NCBI RefSeq assembly: GCF_050876985.1
Contig: NZ_JBPAPP010000001.1
DNA length: 64,000 nt
Source of the DNA: Halopseudomonas sp002296055
GTDB lineage: Bacteria; Pseudomonadota; Gammaproteobacteria; Pseudomonadales; Pseudomonadaceae
Direction: 5' to 3' (one strand)
A program made the translations under genes and the position numbers. Under the pieces are notes generated by a model, which was not told where the DNA came from, searched no databases, and was given only the letters and a program-made list of their open reading frames with translations. This document shows, piece after piece, positions 52,769-60,172 of the stretch (position 1 is its first letter; every line of letters starts with the position of its first letter).

Positions 52769-53716
52769 ATGCAGATTAAACTGGCCAATCCACGCGGCTT
52801 CTGCGCCGGTGTTGACCGTGCCATTGAGATCGTCAATCGCGCGCTCGAAGTGTTCGGCCCGCCAATCTATGTGCGTCACGAAGTGGTGCATAACAAATTC
52901 GTGGTGGAAGATCTGCGCAACCGCGGCGCTGTGTTTGTTGAGGAGATCGACCAGGTGCCGGATGACGTCATTGTCATCTTCAGTGCGCACGGTGTATCTC
53001 AGGCGGTGCGGCAGCAGGCGGAAGATCGCGGCCTCAAGGTGTTTGATGCTACCTGCCCGCTGGTCACCAAGGTGCACATGGAAGTAACCCGCTACAGCCG
53101 AGACGGCCGTGAGTGCATTCTGATCGGTCATGCCGGTCACCCGGAGGTGGAGGGCACCATGGGGCAGTACGACGCCAGCAACGGTGGCGCCATCTATCTG
53201 GTCGAAGATGAGGACGATGTAGCACGTTTGTCGGTGCGCGACCCCCAGCGCCTGGCTTTTGTCACCCAGACAACGTTGTCGATGGATGACACCGCCAAGG
53301 TGATCGACGCCCTGCGTACGCGTTTCCCGGCCATTGACGGGCCGCGCAAGGACGATATCTGCTATGCCACGCAGAACCGTCAGGACGCGGTCAAGCAGCT
53401 TGCCGCCGAGTGCGATGTGGTGTTGGTGGTAGGCAGCCCCAACAGCTCCAACTCCAACCGCCTGCGCGAGCTGTCCGAGCGTATGGGCACGCCGGCCTAC
53501 CTGATTGACGGTGCCAGCGAGATCCAGCCTGGCTGGTTCGACGCTGTCTGCAAGATTGGGGTGACCGCCGGGGCGTCTGCGCCGGATGTACTGGTTCGTC
53601 AGGTGATTGAACACTTGCACGCCCAGGGTGCTACCGGTGCAGAAGAGTTGGCCGGCAAGGAAGAGAATATCGTGTTCAGCGTACCGAAAGAGCTACGGAT
53701 TGTTGACCTGAGCTAA
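52769..53716 (+). CDS. ispH: 4-hydroxy-3-methylbut-2-enyl diphosphate reductase IspH (LytB)
   Basis: A 315-residue iron-sulfur enzyme, last step of the MEP isoprenoid pathway, supplying IPP/DMAPP for IspB and undecaprenyl carriers. Cluster ligands: the Cys of ANPRGFCAGVDRAI, of DATCPLVTKVH and of VCKIGVTAGASAPD; the phosphate-binding GSPNSSNSNRL loop is present. In P. aeruginosa the minor-pilin operon is next to this gene; here it is about 15 kb away. Confidence 0.97.
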   Translation: MQIKLANPRGFCAGVDRAIEIVNRALEVFGPPIYVRHEVVHNKFVVEDLRNRGAVFVEEIDQVPDDVIVIFSAHGVSQAVRQQAEDRGLKVFDATCPLVTKVHMEVTRYSRDGRECILIGHAGHPEVEGTMGQYDASNGGAIYLVEDEDDVARLSVRDPQRLAFVTQTTLSMDDTAKVIDALRTRFPAIDGPRKDDICYATQNRQDAVKQLAAECDVVLVVGSPNSSNSNRLRELSERMGTPAYLIDGASEIQPGWFDAVCKIGVTAGASAPDVLVRQVIEHLHAQGATGAEELAGKEENIVFSVPKELRIVDLS

Positions 53717-53755
53717 CCCTTGGGGCGCGACTTGTCGCGCCCATGCCCAAACCGG

Positions 53756-54700
53756 CTATGGCAGCATCCACAACCCTCGTATCGCTGCGATGCCTTGCGC
53801 GCCTACGGTTTGCGCTGTCGCCAAGTCGCCTGATGTAACCCCACCCAGCAGATAAACCGGCAGCCGACAGTCGCTGAGCATGGCTTGGGCCCGCTCCCAC
53901 CCCAATGGACTGGCGTGCGGATGTGATGCCGTCGGCTGCAAGGGCGATAGTACGGCAAAATCCACCCCGAGCCTCTCAGCCATCTGTAGCTCTTCGGCAT
54001 CATGGCACGACGCGCTGAGCCAGCGGTCGGCCGGTAGCGGGCGTGTTGGCTCCGGCTGATCAGCCAGTGCGCGAAGCTGCTTTGACGTGAGGTGCCATCC
54101 GGCGCCGGGGTGTAGAGGAGGCTGAGCGCCCTTGAGCATAAAGGTGGCTTGTGCGCCGAAGCGTTGCAGTACCTCCTTGCACAGGGCCTCATAGTCTTCG
54201 ATGCTGAGCTGGGTTTGGCGCAGCTGAATCAGGCTAATGCCGGCGCCGATGGCGTGCTCAATTCCCTTTAGCAACTCTGCTGAAGGGCAATCGGGCGTGA
54301 TCAGGTAGCGCTGGGGCAGTCTGGCCGCAGCCACGATAGGCTGGTTGGCGGCCGGGAAGGCATAGCTTGGTAGCTGTTGTTCGGTCACCCATTGGACCGG
54401 TTGGCCTTCCGCCCCATGTGCGGTGCCCGTGAACTCGGATACTTCCCAGACATCCAGCCTGATGTGTTTGTCGGGGTAATTGTGCTGCAGGTCAATCAGT
54501 GGGCGGGCCTGCTGCACGGTGATGCCCAGCTCTTCACGTAGCTCGCGTTGCAGTGCCTCCAGCCGGCTCTCGCCTGGCTCAAGTTTGCCACCCGGAAATT
54601 CCCAGAGCCCGCCCTGGTGAGCGTGGTCAGGTCTTTTGGCAATCAGAATACGTTGCTCAGCATCACGTATTACCGCTGCCATGACATGAATGCGGCGCAT
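53756..54700 (-). CDS. Nudix hydrolase fused to a thiamine-phosphate-synthase-like domain
   Basis: A 314-residue two-domain protein. Residues 1-130: MutT-type Nudix domain, with GGLWEFPGGKLEPGESRLEALQRELREELGI containing a full GX5EX7REUXEEXGU box. Residues about 131-314: a ThiE/TenI-like TIM barrel (LIQLRQTQLSIEDYEALCKEVL; LLGGVTSGDLATAQTVGAQGIAAIRGLW). The Nudix part suggests 8-oxo-dGTP cleanup; the barrel has a Gln where ThiE usually has a charged residue after QLR, so synthase activity is uncertain. This fusion is known in Pseudomonas next to yacG and argJ. Confidence 0.92.
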   Translation of the reverse strand: MRRIHVMAAVIRDAEQRILIAKRPDHAHQGGLWEFPGGKLEPGESRLEALQRELREELGITVQQARPLIDLQHNYPDKHIRLDVWEVSEFTGTAHGAEGQPVQWVTEQQLPSYAFPAANQPIVAAARLPQRYLITPDCPSAELLKGIEHAIGAGISLIQLRQTQLSIEDYEALCKEVLQRFGAQATFMLKGAQPPLHPGAGWHLTSKQLRALADQPEPTRPLPADRWLSASCHDAEELQMAERLGVDFAVLSPLQPTASHPHASPLGWERAQAMLSDCRLPVYLLGGVTSGDLATAQTVGAQGIAAIRGLWMLP

Positions 54701-54702
54701 CG

Positions 54703-54894
54703 TTATTGTTCCGGTAGATCGTCAGAGAACAGGTCCTGCTCTTCATTCTCGCCGCCGGGAATAACGTGTTCTTCGGCGGCCCAGGCACCCAGGTCGATCA
54801 GCCGGCAGCGCTCGCTGCAGAATGGGCGCTGCGGAAATTTTTCGTTCCAGGAAACCGGTGCCTGGCAGGTGGGGCAGTTGACGGTCAGCGTCAT
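54703..54894 (-). CDS. yacG: DNA gyrase inhibitor YacG
   Basis: A 63-residue zinc-ribbon protein with the four ligands in CPTCQAPVSW and FCSERCRLIDLGAWA. YacG binds GyrB and blocks DNA binding in E. coli. The acidic tail ENEEQDLFSDDLPEQ is typical. Its ATG touches the coaE stop (one-base overlap), as in E. coli. Confidence 0.96.
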   Translation of the reverse strand: MTLTVNCPTCQAPVSWNEKFPQRPFCSERCRLIDLGAWAAEEHVIPGGENEEQDLFSDDLPEQ

Positions 54895-55493
54895 CAGGGG
54901 CGCTCCAATAATTGCAGATAGCGAGTGTGCAGTGCGTCAACCTGGGCGTGCAGGGCGGCAAGGTCGCTGTTATTGGTAAGGATGTCATCAGCGTGTCGCA
55001 GTCGCTCCTCACGCTGCGCCTGGGCCTGCATGATGGCGCGTACCTGCGCCTCGGGTACCGCGTCGCGCTGTACGGTCCGCGCTAGCTGCATGGCCTCTGG
55101 TACGTCGACGACGATTACCCGGCTGGTCAGTCTATTTTGCCCGGACTCGACCAGCAGGGGGGAAACCAGCAAGGCGTATGGGGAGGTGGCAGAACGCAGA
55201 TCGGTGATGATCTCATCGCGGATCAGCGGATGCAGCAGTTGCTCCAGCCATTGCCGTTGTTCTGGAGCGGCAAACACTGTTTCGCGCAGCGCGGCTCTGT
55301 TCAGTGTCCCGTCGTCGAGCAGCATGGCGTCGCCGAAGCGGTCGACGATGTGCGCCAGCGCCGGGCGACCCGGCTCAACGACGACGCGAGACTTCTGATC
55401 GGCATCCACAACATGAATGCCGTGGGCGGCGGCAAAGCGGTTGGCAGCAGCGGTTTTGCCACTGCCAATACCGCCGGTCAGGCCTATGATCAT
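54894..55493 (-). CDS. coaE: Dephospho-CoA kinase CoaE
   Basis: A 199-residue P-loop kinase, last step of coenzyme A synthesis. IIGLTGGIGSGKTAAANRFAA is the Walker A region; DADQKSRVVVEPG and PLLVESGQNRLTSRVIVVDVPEAMQLARTVQRD (lid and CoA-binding) follow. It sits between pilD and yacG in the pilBCD-coaE-yacG order common to gammaproteobacteria. Confidence 0.97.
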   Translation of the reverse strand: MIIGLTGGIGSGKTAAANRFAAAHGIHVVDADQKSRVVVEPGRPALAHIVDRFGDAMLLDDGTLNRAALRETVFAAPEQRQWLEQLLHPLIRDEIITDLRSATSPYALLVSPLLVESGQNRLTSRVIVVDVPEAMQLARTVQRDAVPEAQVRAIMQAQAQREERLRHADDILTNNSDLAALHAQVDALHTRYLQLLERP

Positions 55494-55545
55494 CCGGTGT
55501 TCCTTCGTTCAGGGCGCCGGTCTTCAAGGGCCTTGTAGGGGCAAA

Positions 55546-56418
55546 TCAGAAACCGGCGAAACGCAAATAATGGCCGGTGATTGTCTCACCCCAGATCAGA
55601 GCGATCCAGCCGGCGATGGCCAAGTAGGGGCCAAAGGGCAAGGGCGTGCTGTTGTTGGCACCGCGCGCCTTGAGAATGATCAGGCCCAAAATGGCGCCGA
55701 CCAGAGAAGACAGCAGGACGGTCAGCGGCAGCACCTGCCAGCCACCCCAGGCGCCCAGCATGGCCAGCAGCTTGAAGTCGCCGTAACCCATGCCTTCCTT
55801 GCCGGTAACCAGCTTGAACAGCCAGTACACCGACCACAGGCTCAGGTAGCCAGCAACGGCGCCCCAGAGCGCCGTGTTGAGGTCGGTGTACACGCCAAAG
55901 CTGTTGAGGATGAGGCCCAGCCACAGCAAAGGCAGGACGATGATGTCCGGCAGCAACTGGGTGTCGGCGTCAATCATGCTTAGGCAGATCAGCGCCCAAG
56001 TGAGCACCAGCATGCCTGCGGTTGCCAGGCCAAAGCCCATTTGCCAGGCAACCAGCATGGAAAGCCCGGCAGTCAGCAGTTCAATTGCCGGGTAGCGCAG
56101 GCTGATCGGCTCTTCGCAGTTGCCGCAGCGGCCGCGCAGCAGGAGGTAGCTGATGACCGGTATGTTCTGCCAGGGTTTTATCTCGGTCTTGCACTTGGGG
56201 CAATGCGAGTGCGGCAGAATGAGGTTGTAAGTCGCCGGCGGCGCGTGCTCGCGATCCGGCTCAAGAATCTCCCGCGCCTGCTGCTGCCACTCAATCTCCA
56301 GCATGCGCGGCACGCGCAGAATAACCACGTTGAGAAAGCTGCCAATGACCAGGCCCAGGAGGCCGGCGAGCAAAATAAAGGCCAGCGGTGTGCTGGCCAA
56401 ATAAGAGCTGAATTGCAT
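55546..56418 (-). CDS. pilD: Prepilin peptidase / N-methyltransferase PilD
   Basis: A 290-residue polytopic aspartic protease that cleaves and methylates all the prepilins of this window. The N-terminal methylase part has the tetracysteine zinc site (HCPKCKTEIKPWQNIPV...RCGNC). Catalytic aspartates are in SMIDADTQLLPD and GMGYGDFKLLA. ATG 56418 gives MQFSSYLASTPLAFILLAGLLGLVIGSFLNVVILR, the normal N-terminus; the upstream open frame is the shifted end of pilC. Confidence 0.96.
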   Translation of the reverse strand: MQFSSYLASTPLAFILLAGLLGLVIGSFLNVVILRVPRMLEIEWQQQAREILEPDREHAPPATYNLILPHSHCPKCKTEIKPWQNIPVISYLLLRGRCGNCEEPISLRYPAIELLTAGLSMLVAWQMGFGLATAGMLVLTWALICLSMIDADTQLLPDIIVLPLLWLGLILNSFGVYTDLNTALWGAVAGYLSLWSVYWLFKLVTGKEGMGYGDFKLLAMLGAWGGWQVLPLTVLLSSLVGAILGLIILKARGANNSTPLPFGPYLAIAGWIALIWGETITGHYLRFAGF

Positions 56419-56432
56419 GTGTTTAGACGACG

Positions 56433-57689
56433 TTACCGAGCTGGAAGATGGGTAGGTACATAGCGATGATAAGCCCCCCCCACTAAGACGCCGAGAACGC
56501 ACATGATCATAGGCTCGAGCAGCGTGGTGAGGTTGTCGACTTTGTTGTCTACTTCTGCTTCGTAATAGTCTGCGACTTTTTCAAGCATGCCATCCAAATT
56601 ACCTGACTCCTCTCCAATTCCTGTCATCTGGACAGCAAGGGATGTGAAAACGTTAGTTGAACGCATCGAAAAGTTCAGTTGGGAGCCCGCTGATACGTCA
56701 TCCTTGATTTTCATAACGGCGTTGTAAAAGACTACATTTCCTGAGGCGCCTGCTACTGAGTCGAGAGCGTCCACTAGTGGTACGCCTGCAGCGAAGGTTG
56801 TCGATAGCGTCCTCGCGTAGCGAGCTACGGCCGCTTGGTAAATTATGTCGCCAACGATGGGGGCTTTGAGTAAAGTTCTGTCCTCGACGTCTCTGAATTT
56901 TTTTGATCGGCGATGAGCTTGGCCATAAACGTAGCCTATTGCGATGATCATTATTAGTGCTACGAACCACCAAGCTTGGAGCCACTCAGATAGTCCGATT
57001 ACGAAAAGGGTAAAGGCCGGTAAATCGGCACCAAAGCTAGAGAATACGTCCTGGAAGCTGGGGACCACTTTCAATAGCATTACTGCCGTCACGATTATGG
57101 CTACCACGATAACGGCGATGGGGTAGGTCATCGCTTTTTTGATCTTAGCTTTCAGCGCCTCTGTTTTTTCCTTGTAGGTAGCGATTCTGTCCAGCAACGA
57201 CTCAAGGCGCCCTGATTGCTCACCTGACTCAACCAGGTTGCAGAATAGGTCATCGAAGTACTTGGGATGCTGCCTGAGAGAGTCTGCTAGAGTGTTGCCA
57301 GCTGCAACATTCGTTTTTATCTCTGTAACAAGCTTGGCAACATTTGGGTTCTCAGCCCCCTCGGCGATGATCTCGAAAGCTTGGATGATCGGTACGCCTG
57401 ACTCCATCATGGTTGCTAGCTGGCGTGTGAAGAACGCAATGTCCAGTGGTTTGATTGCTTTCGCGCGCTTGCCAAATAGGGTCGATTGGCGACCGATCTT
57501 GGTAACCAAAATACCTTGCTTGCGTAGCTGGTTCTTGACTAGCGCAGCGTTGCTACCCTGCTGGACACCGGTTATCTTGGTTCCCTTGCGGTCCTTGCCC
57601 TCCCACTTGAAGGGGTAGAGCTTTTCTTCCTTGGCCTTTTTGGCTTTGGCGGCGGCAGGGTTCTTTTTGAGTGCTGCTTGTTGCGCCAT
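56433..57689 (-). CDS. pilC: T4P inner-membrane platform protein PilC, frameshifted near its 3' end
   Basis: A 418-residue reading as it stands. The GspF-type domains are normal: DIAFFTRQLATMMESGVPIIQAFEII, a first membrane helix pair (MTYPIAVIVVAIIVTAVMLLKVVPSF), and the second repeat with YARTLSTTFAAGVPLVDAL. The end is not: after LEPMIMCVLGVLVGG the frame reads AYHRYVPTHLPAR. Removing one base from a G8 tract (56474-56481) gives LIIAMYLPIFQLGNVV and a stop at 56423-56425, four bases before pilD, exactly the conserved PilC ending. The gene is AT-richer than pilD. Either slipped DNA, a phase-variable state or a sequencing error. Confidence 0.9.
   Translation of the reverse strand: MAQQAALKKNPAAAKAKKAKEEKLYPFKWEGKDRKGTKITGVQQGSNAALVKNQLRKQGILVTKIGRQSTLFGKRAKAIKPLDIAFFTRQLATMMESGVPIIQAFEIIAEGAENPNVAKLVTEIKTNVAAGNTLADSLRQHPKYFDDLFCNLVESGEQSGRLESLLDRIATYKEKTEALKAKIKKAMTYPIAVIVVAIIVTAVMLLKVVPSFQDVFSSFGADLPAFTLFVIGLSEWLQAWWFVALIMIIAIGYVYGQAHRRSKKFRDVEDRTLLKAPIVGDIIYQAAVARYARTLSTTFAAGVPLVDALDSVAGASGNVVFYNAVMKIKDDVSAGSQLNFSMRSTNVFTSLAVQMTGIGEESGNLDGMLEKVADYYEAEVDNKVDNLTTLLEPMIMCVLGVLVGGAYHRYVPTHLPAR
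56474..56481 (-). repeat. G8 tract (C8 on the plus strand) at the pilC frameshift
   Basis: Eight G bases on the coding strand, where seven restore the family C-terminus. Long mononucleotide runs slip readily in replication and in base calling. Confidence 0.95.
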
Positions 57690-57692
57690 GAC

Positions 57693-59393
57693 TTAGTCCT
57701 TGGTCACTCGGTTTACTTCCGCCAGGCTGGTCACGCCCTCTTCTACCTTCATAAGAGCTGACTGGCGCAAGTTTCTGAAGCCCTCGCTTTGGGCTACGTC
57801 AGATATCTGAATAGAGTTGCCGTCTTCCATGATGATGCGTTGCATTGCTGGAGTGATCTTGACGACCTCGTAAATACCAACACGTCCTTTATAACCGTCT
57901 TTGCAATTTTCGCAACCCACGGGGCCGTAAATTGTAATGCCTGCATCAATTTTTTCGGCTGAAAACCCTTCTTCATGCAGGGTCTCCCTTGGGACGTCAA
58001 TTGTGGCTTTACAGCTTTTGCAGAGCCGGCGCGCTAGGCGTTGGGCGATGATCAGGTTTACCGACGTAGCAATGTTGAAGGAGGGTACACCCATATTGCG
58101 CATCCGGGTCAGGGTTTCCGCTGCGCTGTTGGTGTGCAGTGTGGACATAACCATGTGGCCGGTCTGTGCCGCCTTGATGGCAATCTCGGCCGTTTCCAGG
58201 TCACGAATCTCGCCGACCATGATGATGTCGGGGTCCTGACGCAGGAACGCGCGCAGGGCCTGGGCGAAGTCCAAGCCCTGTTTGGGGTTCACGTTAACCT
58301 GGTTGATGCCCTCCAGGTTGATCTCGACCGGATCCTCTGCGGTGGAGATGTTTCGCTCCTCTGTATTCAGGATATTCAGGCCGGTGTACAAAGAAACGGT
58401 TTTACCGGAGCCAGTCGGGCCTGTTACCAAGATCATGCCCTGCGGACGGGCCAGGGCCGCTAGGTACATCTCTTTCTGATCGTCTTCATATCCCAGCGCG
58501 TCGATGCCCATTTTGGCGCTGTCAGAGTCAAGAATACGCAGCACCACCTTTTCTCCCCAGAGGGTGGGCAGGGTGTTGACCCGGAAGTCGATGGCCTTGC
58601 TCTTGGAAATCTTCAGCTTGATGCGGCCGTCCTGCGGTTTGCGGCGCTCTGCGAGGTCCATCGACGACATCACCTTCAGGCGCGCGGCGATGCGTACGCC
58701 CAACTGCTGAGGCGGCTTGGCGACCTCGTGCAAAACACCGTCTGTGCGAAAGCGTACCCGGTAGGCCTTCTCGTATGGCTCAAAGTGCAAGTCGGACGAG
58801 CCCATGCGCACGGCGTCAAGCAGCATCTTGTTGACGAAGCGGACAATGGGGGCGTCATCTGCGTCGGAGCCGGCGTCCTGCTTGTCATCGTCTTTTACGG
58901 CCTGGACATCCAGCTCGTCTAGTTCGGCGTCACCTATGTCTCCGAGGCCACCGGTCGGGCTGTCCAGATACTTGTCGATCGCACCATGTAGCTTGTCGTC
59001 TTCAACAATAACGGCGTCTGTCATCAAGCCGGTGTTGAATTGGATATCGCTGAGTGCCTGCTGGTTGGTCGGGTCGGAAATGGCCAGGTATAGGCGTGAT
59101 CCGCGCTTGAACAGCGGCATGACGTTGTGCTGGCGAACCAGCTTTTCGCTGACAAGTTCTTTGGGTTGTGCCTCTTTGTCCAGCGCAGCCAGGTCGAAGA
59201 AGGGGTAGCCGAACTCGTCAGCACACACCATCGCAAGCGATTTAGCGTCGGCCAGCTTGCGTTGTACCAGGTGCGTGATAAGGGGGATCTTGTCCTGGGT
59301 GGCTTGTTGGGACGCTTTTGAGGCGGTTTCGGCGGTGAGAATTCCTTCTTGCACAATACGCCGTGCCAGCCCGGACAGAGCAGGTGTTTCCAT
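57693..59393 (-). CDS. pilB: T4P assembly ATPase PilB
   Basis: A 566-residue hexameric extension motor. The N-terminal GspE-II/N domain binds c-di-GMP in some homologues. The C-terminal ATPase has Walker A GPTGSGKTVSLY (about residues 323-334), the Asp box and Walker B (DPDIIMVGEIRDLETAEIA), a His box (GHMVMSTLHTNSA) and a tetracysteine zinc site (CKSC...CENC). Base composition changes within the gene: the last ~130 codons are AT-richer, like pilC. It is divergent from pilA and 3 bases before pilC. Confidence 0.96.
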   Translation of the reverse strand: METPALSGLARRIVQEGILTAETASKASQQATQDKIPLITHLVQRKLADAKSLAMVCADEFGYPFFDLAALDKEAQPKELVSEKLVRQHNVMPLFKRGSRLYLAISDPTNQQALSDIQFNTGLMTDAVIVEDDKLHGAIDKYLDSPTGGLGDIGDAELDELDVQAVKDDDKQDAGSDADDAPIVRFVNKMLLDAVRMGSSDLHFEPYEKAYRVRFRTDGVLHEVAKPPQQLGVRIAARLKVMSSMDLAERRKPQDGRIKLKISKSKAIDFRVNTLPTLWGEKVVLRILDSDSAKMGIDALGYEDDQKEMYLAALARPQGMILVTGPTGSGKTVSLYTGLNILNTEERNISTAEDPVEINLEGINQVNVNPKQGLDFAQALRAFLRQDPDIIMVGEIRDLETAEIAIKAAQTGHMVMSTLHTNSAAETLTRMRNMGVPSFNIATSVNLIIAQRLARRLCKSCKATIDVPRETLHEEGFSAEKIDAGITIYGPVGCENCKDGYKGRVGIYEVVKITPAMQRIIMEDGNSIQISDVAQSEGFRNLRQSALMKVEEGVTSLAEVNRVTKD

Positions 59394-59489
59394 GAGGCTA
59401 TCGTTCTCGAATTGCGGATCCGTTATTTCTGGTGACTATAGTACAGGCGTGGGTCTTATTGCACGGCCTGAACGGGTTCGGGTAGTCGT

Positions 59490-59506
59490 GTGACAAAAAG
59501 TGTCAC
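59490..59506. promoter_or_regulatory. Candidate PilR enhancer site
   Basis: The palindrome GTGACA-N5-TGTCAC lies about 110 bases upstream of the expected pilA start point. Position and TGTC-type half-sites fit the PilR sites of P. aeruginosa pilA; the assignment is inferred. Confidence 0.5.
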
Positions 59507-59590
59507 TTTCTGGCGGGGTGCGGCAGCAATTCTATTTTGAACAACCTCTTTAGTCCCGGGTTCGGTTGTGTTTGGTGGGTTTTTCGAGCT

Positions 59591-59606
59591 TGGTACAAAG
59601 CTTGCT
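59591..59606 (+). promoter_or_regulatory. Sigma-54 promoter of pilA
   Basis: TGGTACAAAGCTTGCT: the invariant GG (59592-59593) and GC (59604-59605) are separated by exactly ten bases, the -24/-12 arrangement of RpoN promoters. P. aeruginosa pilA is RpoN/PilSR-dependent. Confidence 0.85.
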
Positions 59607-59652
59607 TGTAATACTGCAGCCGAACGGCTATATCACATTAAAGGAGTTAATC

Positions 59653-60075
59653 ATGAAAGCTCAAAAGGGTTTTACCTTGATCGAACTGATGATCGTTGTT
59701 GCGATCATCGGTATTCTGGCCGCCATCGCTCTGCCGGCTTACCAAGATTACACTGGTCGTGCGCAGGCTTCCGAGGCTCTGACTGCTACTGCGGGCATTC
59801 GCTCTGATATCGCTGTTTGGTTGTCAGAAAATGGTTCGCTGCCTGCTTCCGGTGAGCAGCCTGATCTGGATGCTCAAGACCTGGATGGCAAATACTTCGC
59901 TACTGGTGGTGTGACTGTAGATGATGGCGTTATTTCCGTAGTGTTTGATGACGGCGTTCATAGCGGCGACACCATGACGCTGGAGCCGCAAACTGGCAGT
60001 GGCGCCGGTCAGATCTCCGGCTGGGAGTGCGACGGTTTGGATACTAAGTATCTGCCTTCTGCATGCCGTCCCTAA
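59653..60075 (+). CDS. pilA: Major type IV pilin PilA
   Basis: A 140-residue prepilin with leader MKAQKG, mature protein starting FTLIELMIVVAIIGILAAIALPAYQDYTGRAQASEA (Glu at +5). The C-terminal disulfide loop is C126 to C138 (WECDGLDTKYLPSACRP). The protein ends in Pro, so it lacks the terminal Ser that PilO/TfpO glycosylates in P. aeruginosa group I. AAGGAG is six bases before the ATG. It is divergent from pilBCD and followed by a terminator and two accessory genes. Confidence 0.97.
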   Translation: MKAQKGFTLIELMIVVAIIGILAAIALPAYQDYTGRAQASEALTATAGIRSDIAVWLSENGSLPASGEQPDLDAQDLDGKYFATGGVTVDDGVISVVFDDGVHSGDTMTLEPQTGSGAGQISGWECDGLDTKYLPSACRP

Positions 60076-60118
60076 TGGCGCCTACGCTGCTTTAGGAGTG
60101 GCCAGCGTCTAAGTGACA

Positions 60119-60148
60119 AAGCCTCGCGGTACTTCGCGGGGCTTTTTT
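60119..60148 (+). terminator. Terminator after pilA
   Basis: A 10-bp stem aagcctcgcg/cgcggggctt (one G-T pair), five-base loop, then TTTTTT. It would cut most pilA transcripts; limited read-through would express the two downstream genes. Confidence 0.88.
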
Positions 60149-60172
60149 GTTTCTGGCTTTGGGTGTTTTGTA

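Noticed and set aside
56419..56502. Upstream start for PilD at 56502
   Set aside because: Those codons are the 3' end of pilC read in another frame; MQFSSYL at 56418 matches the family start.
60113..60172. Earlier GTG start for the phosphatase-superfamily protein
   Set aside because: It lies in the pilA terminator hairpin and adds a non-conserved leader before the first membrane helix.
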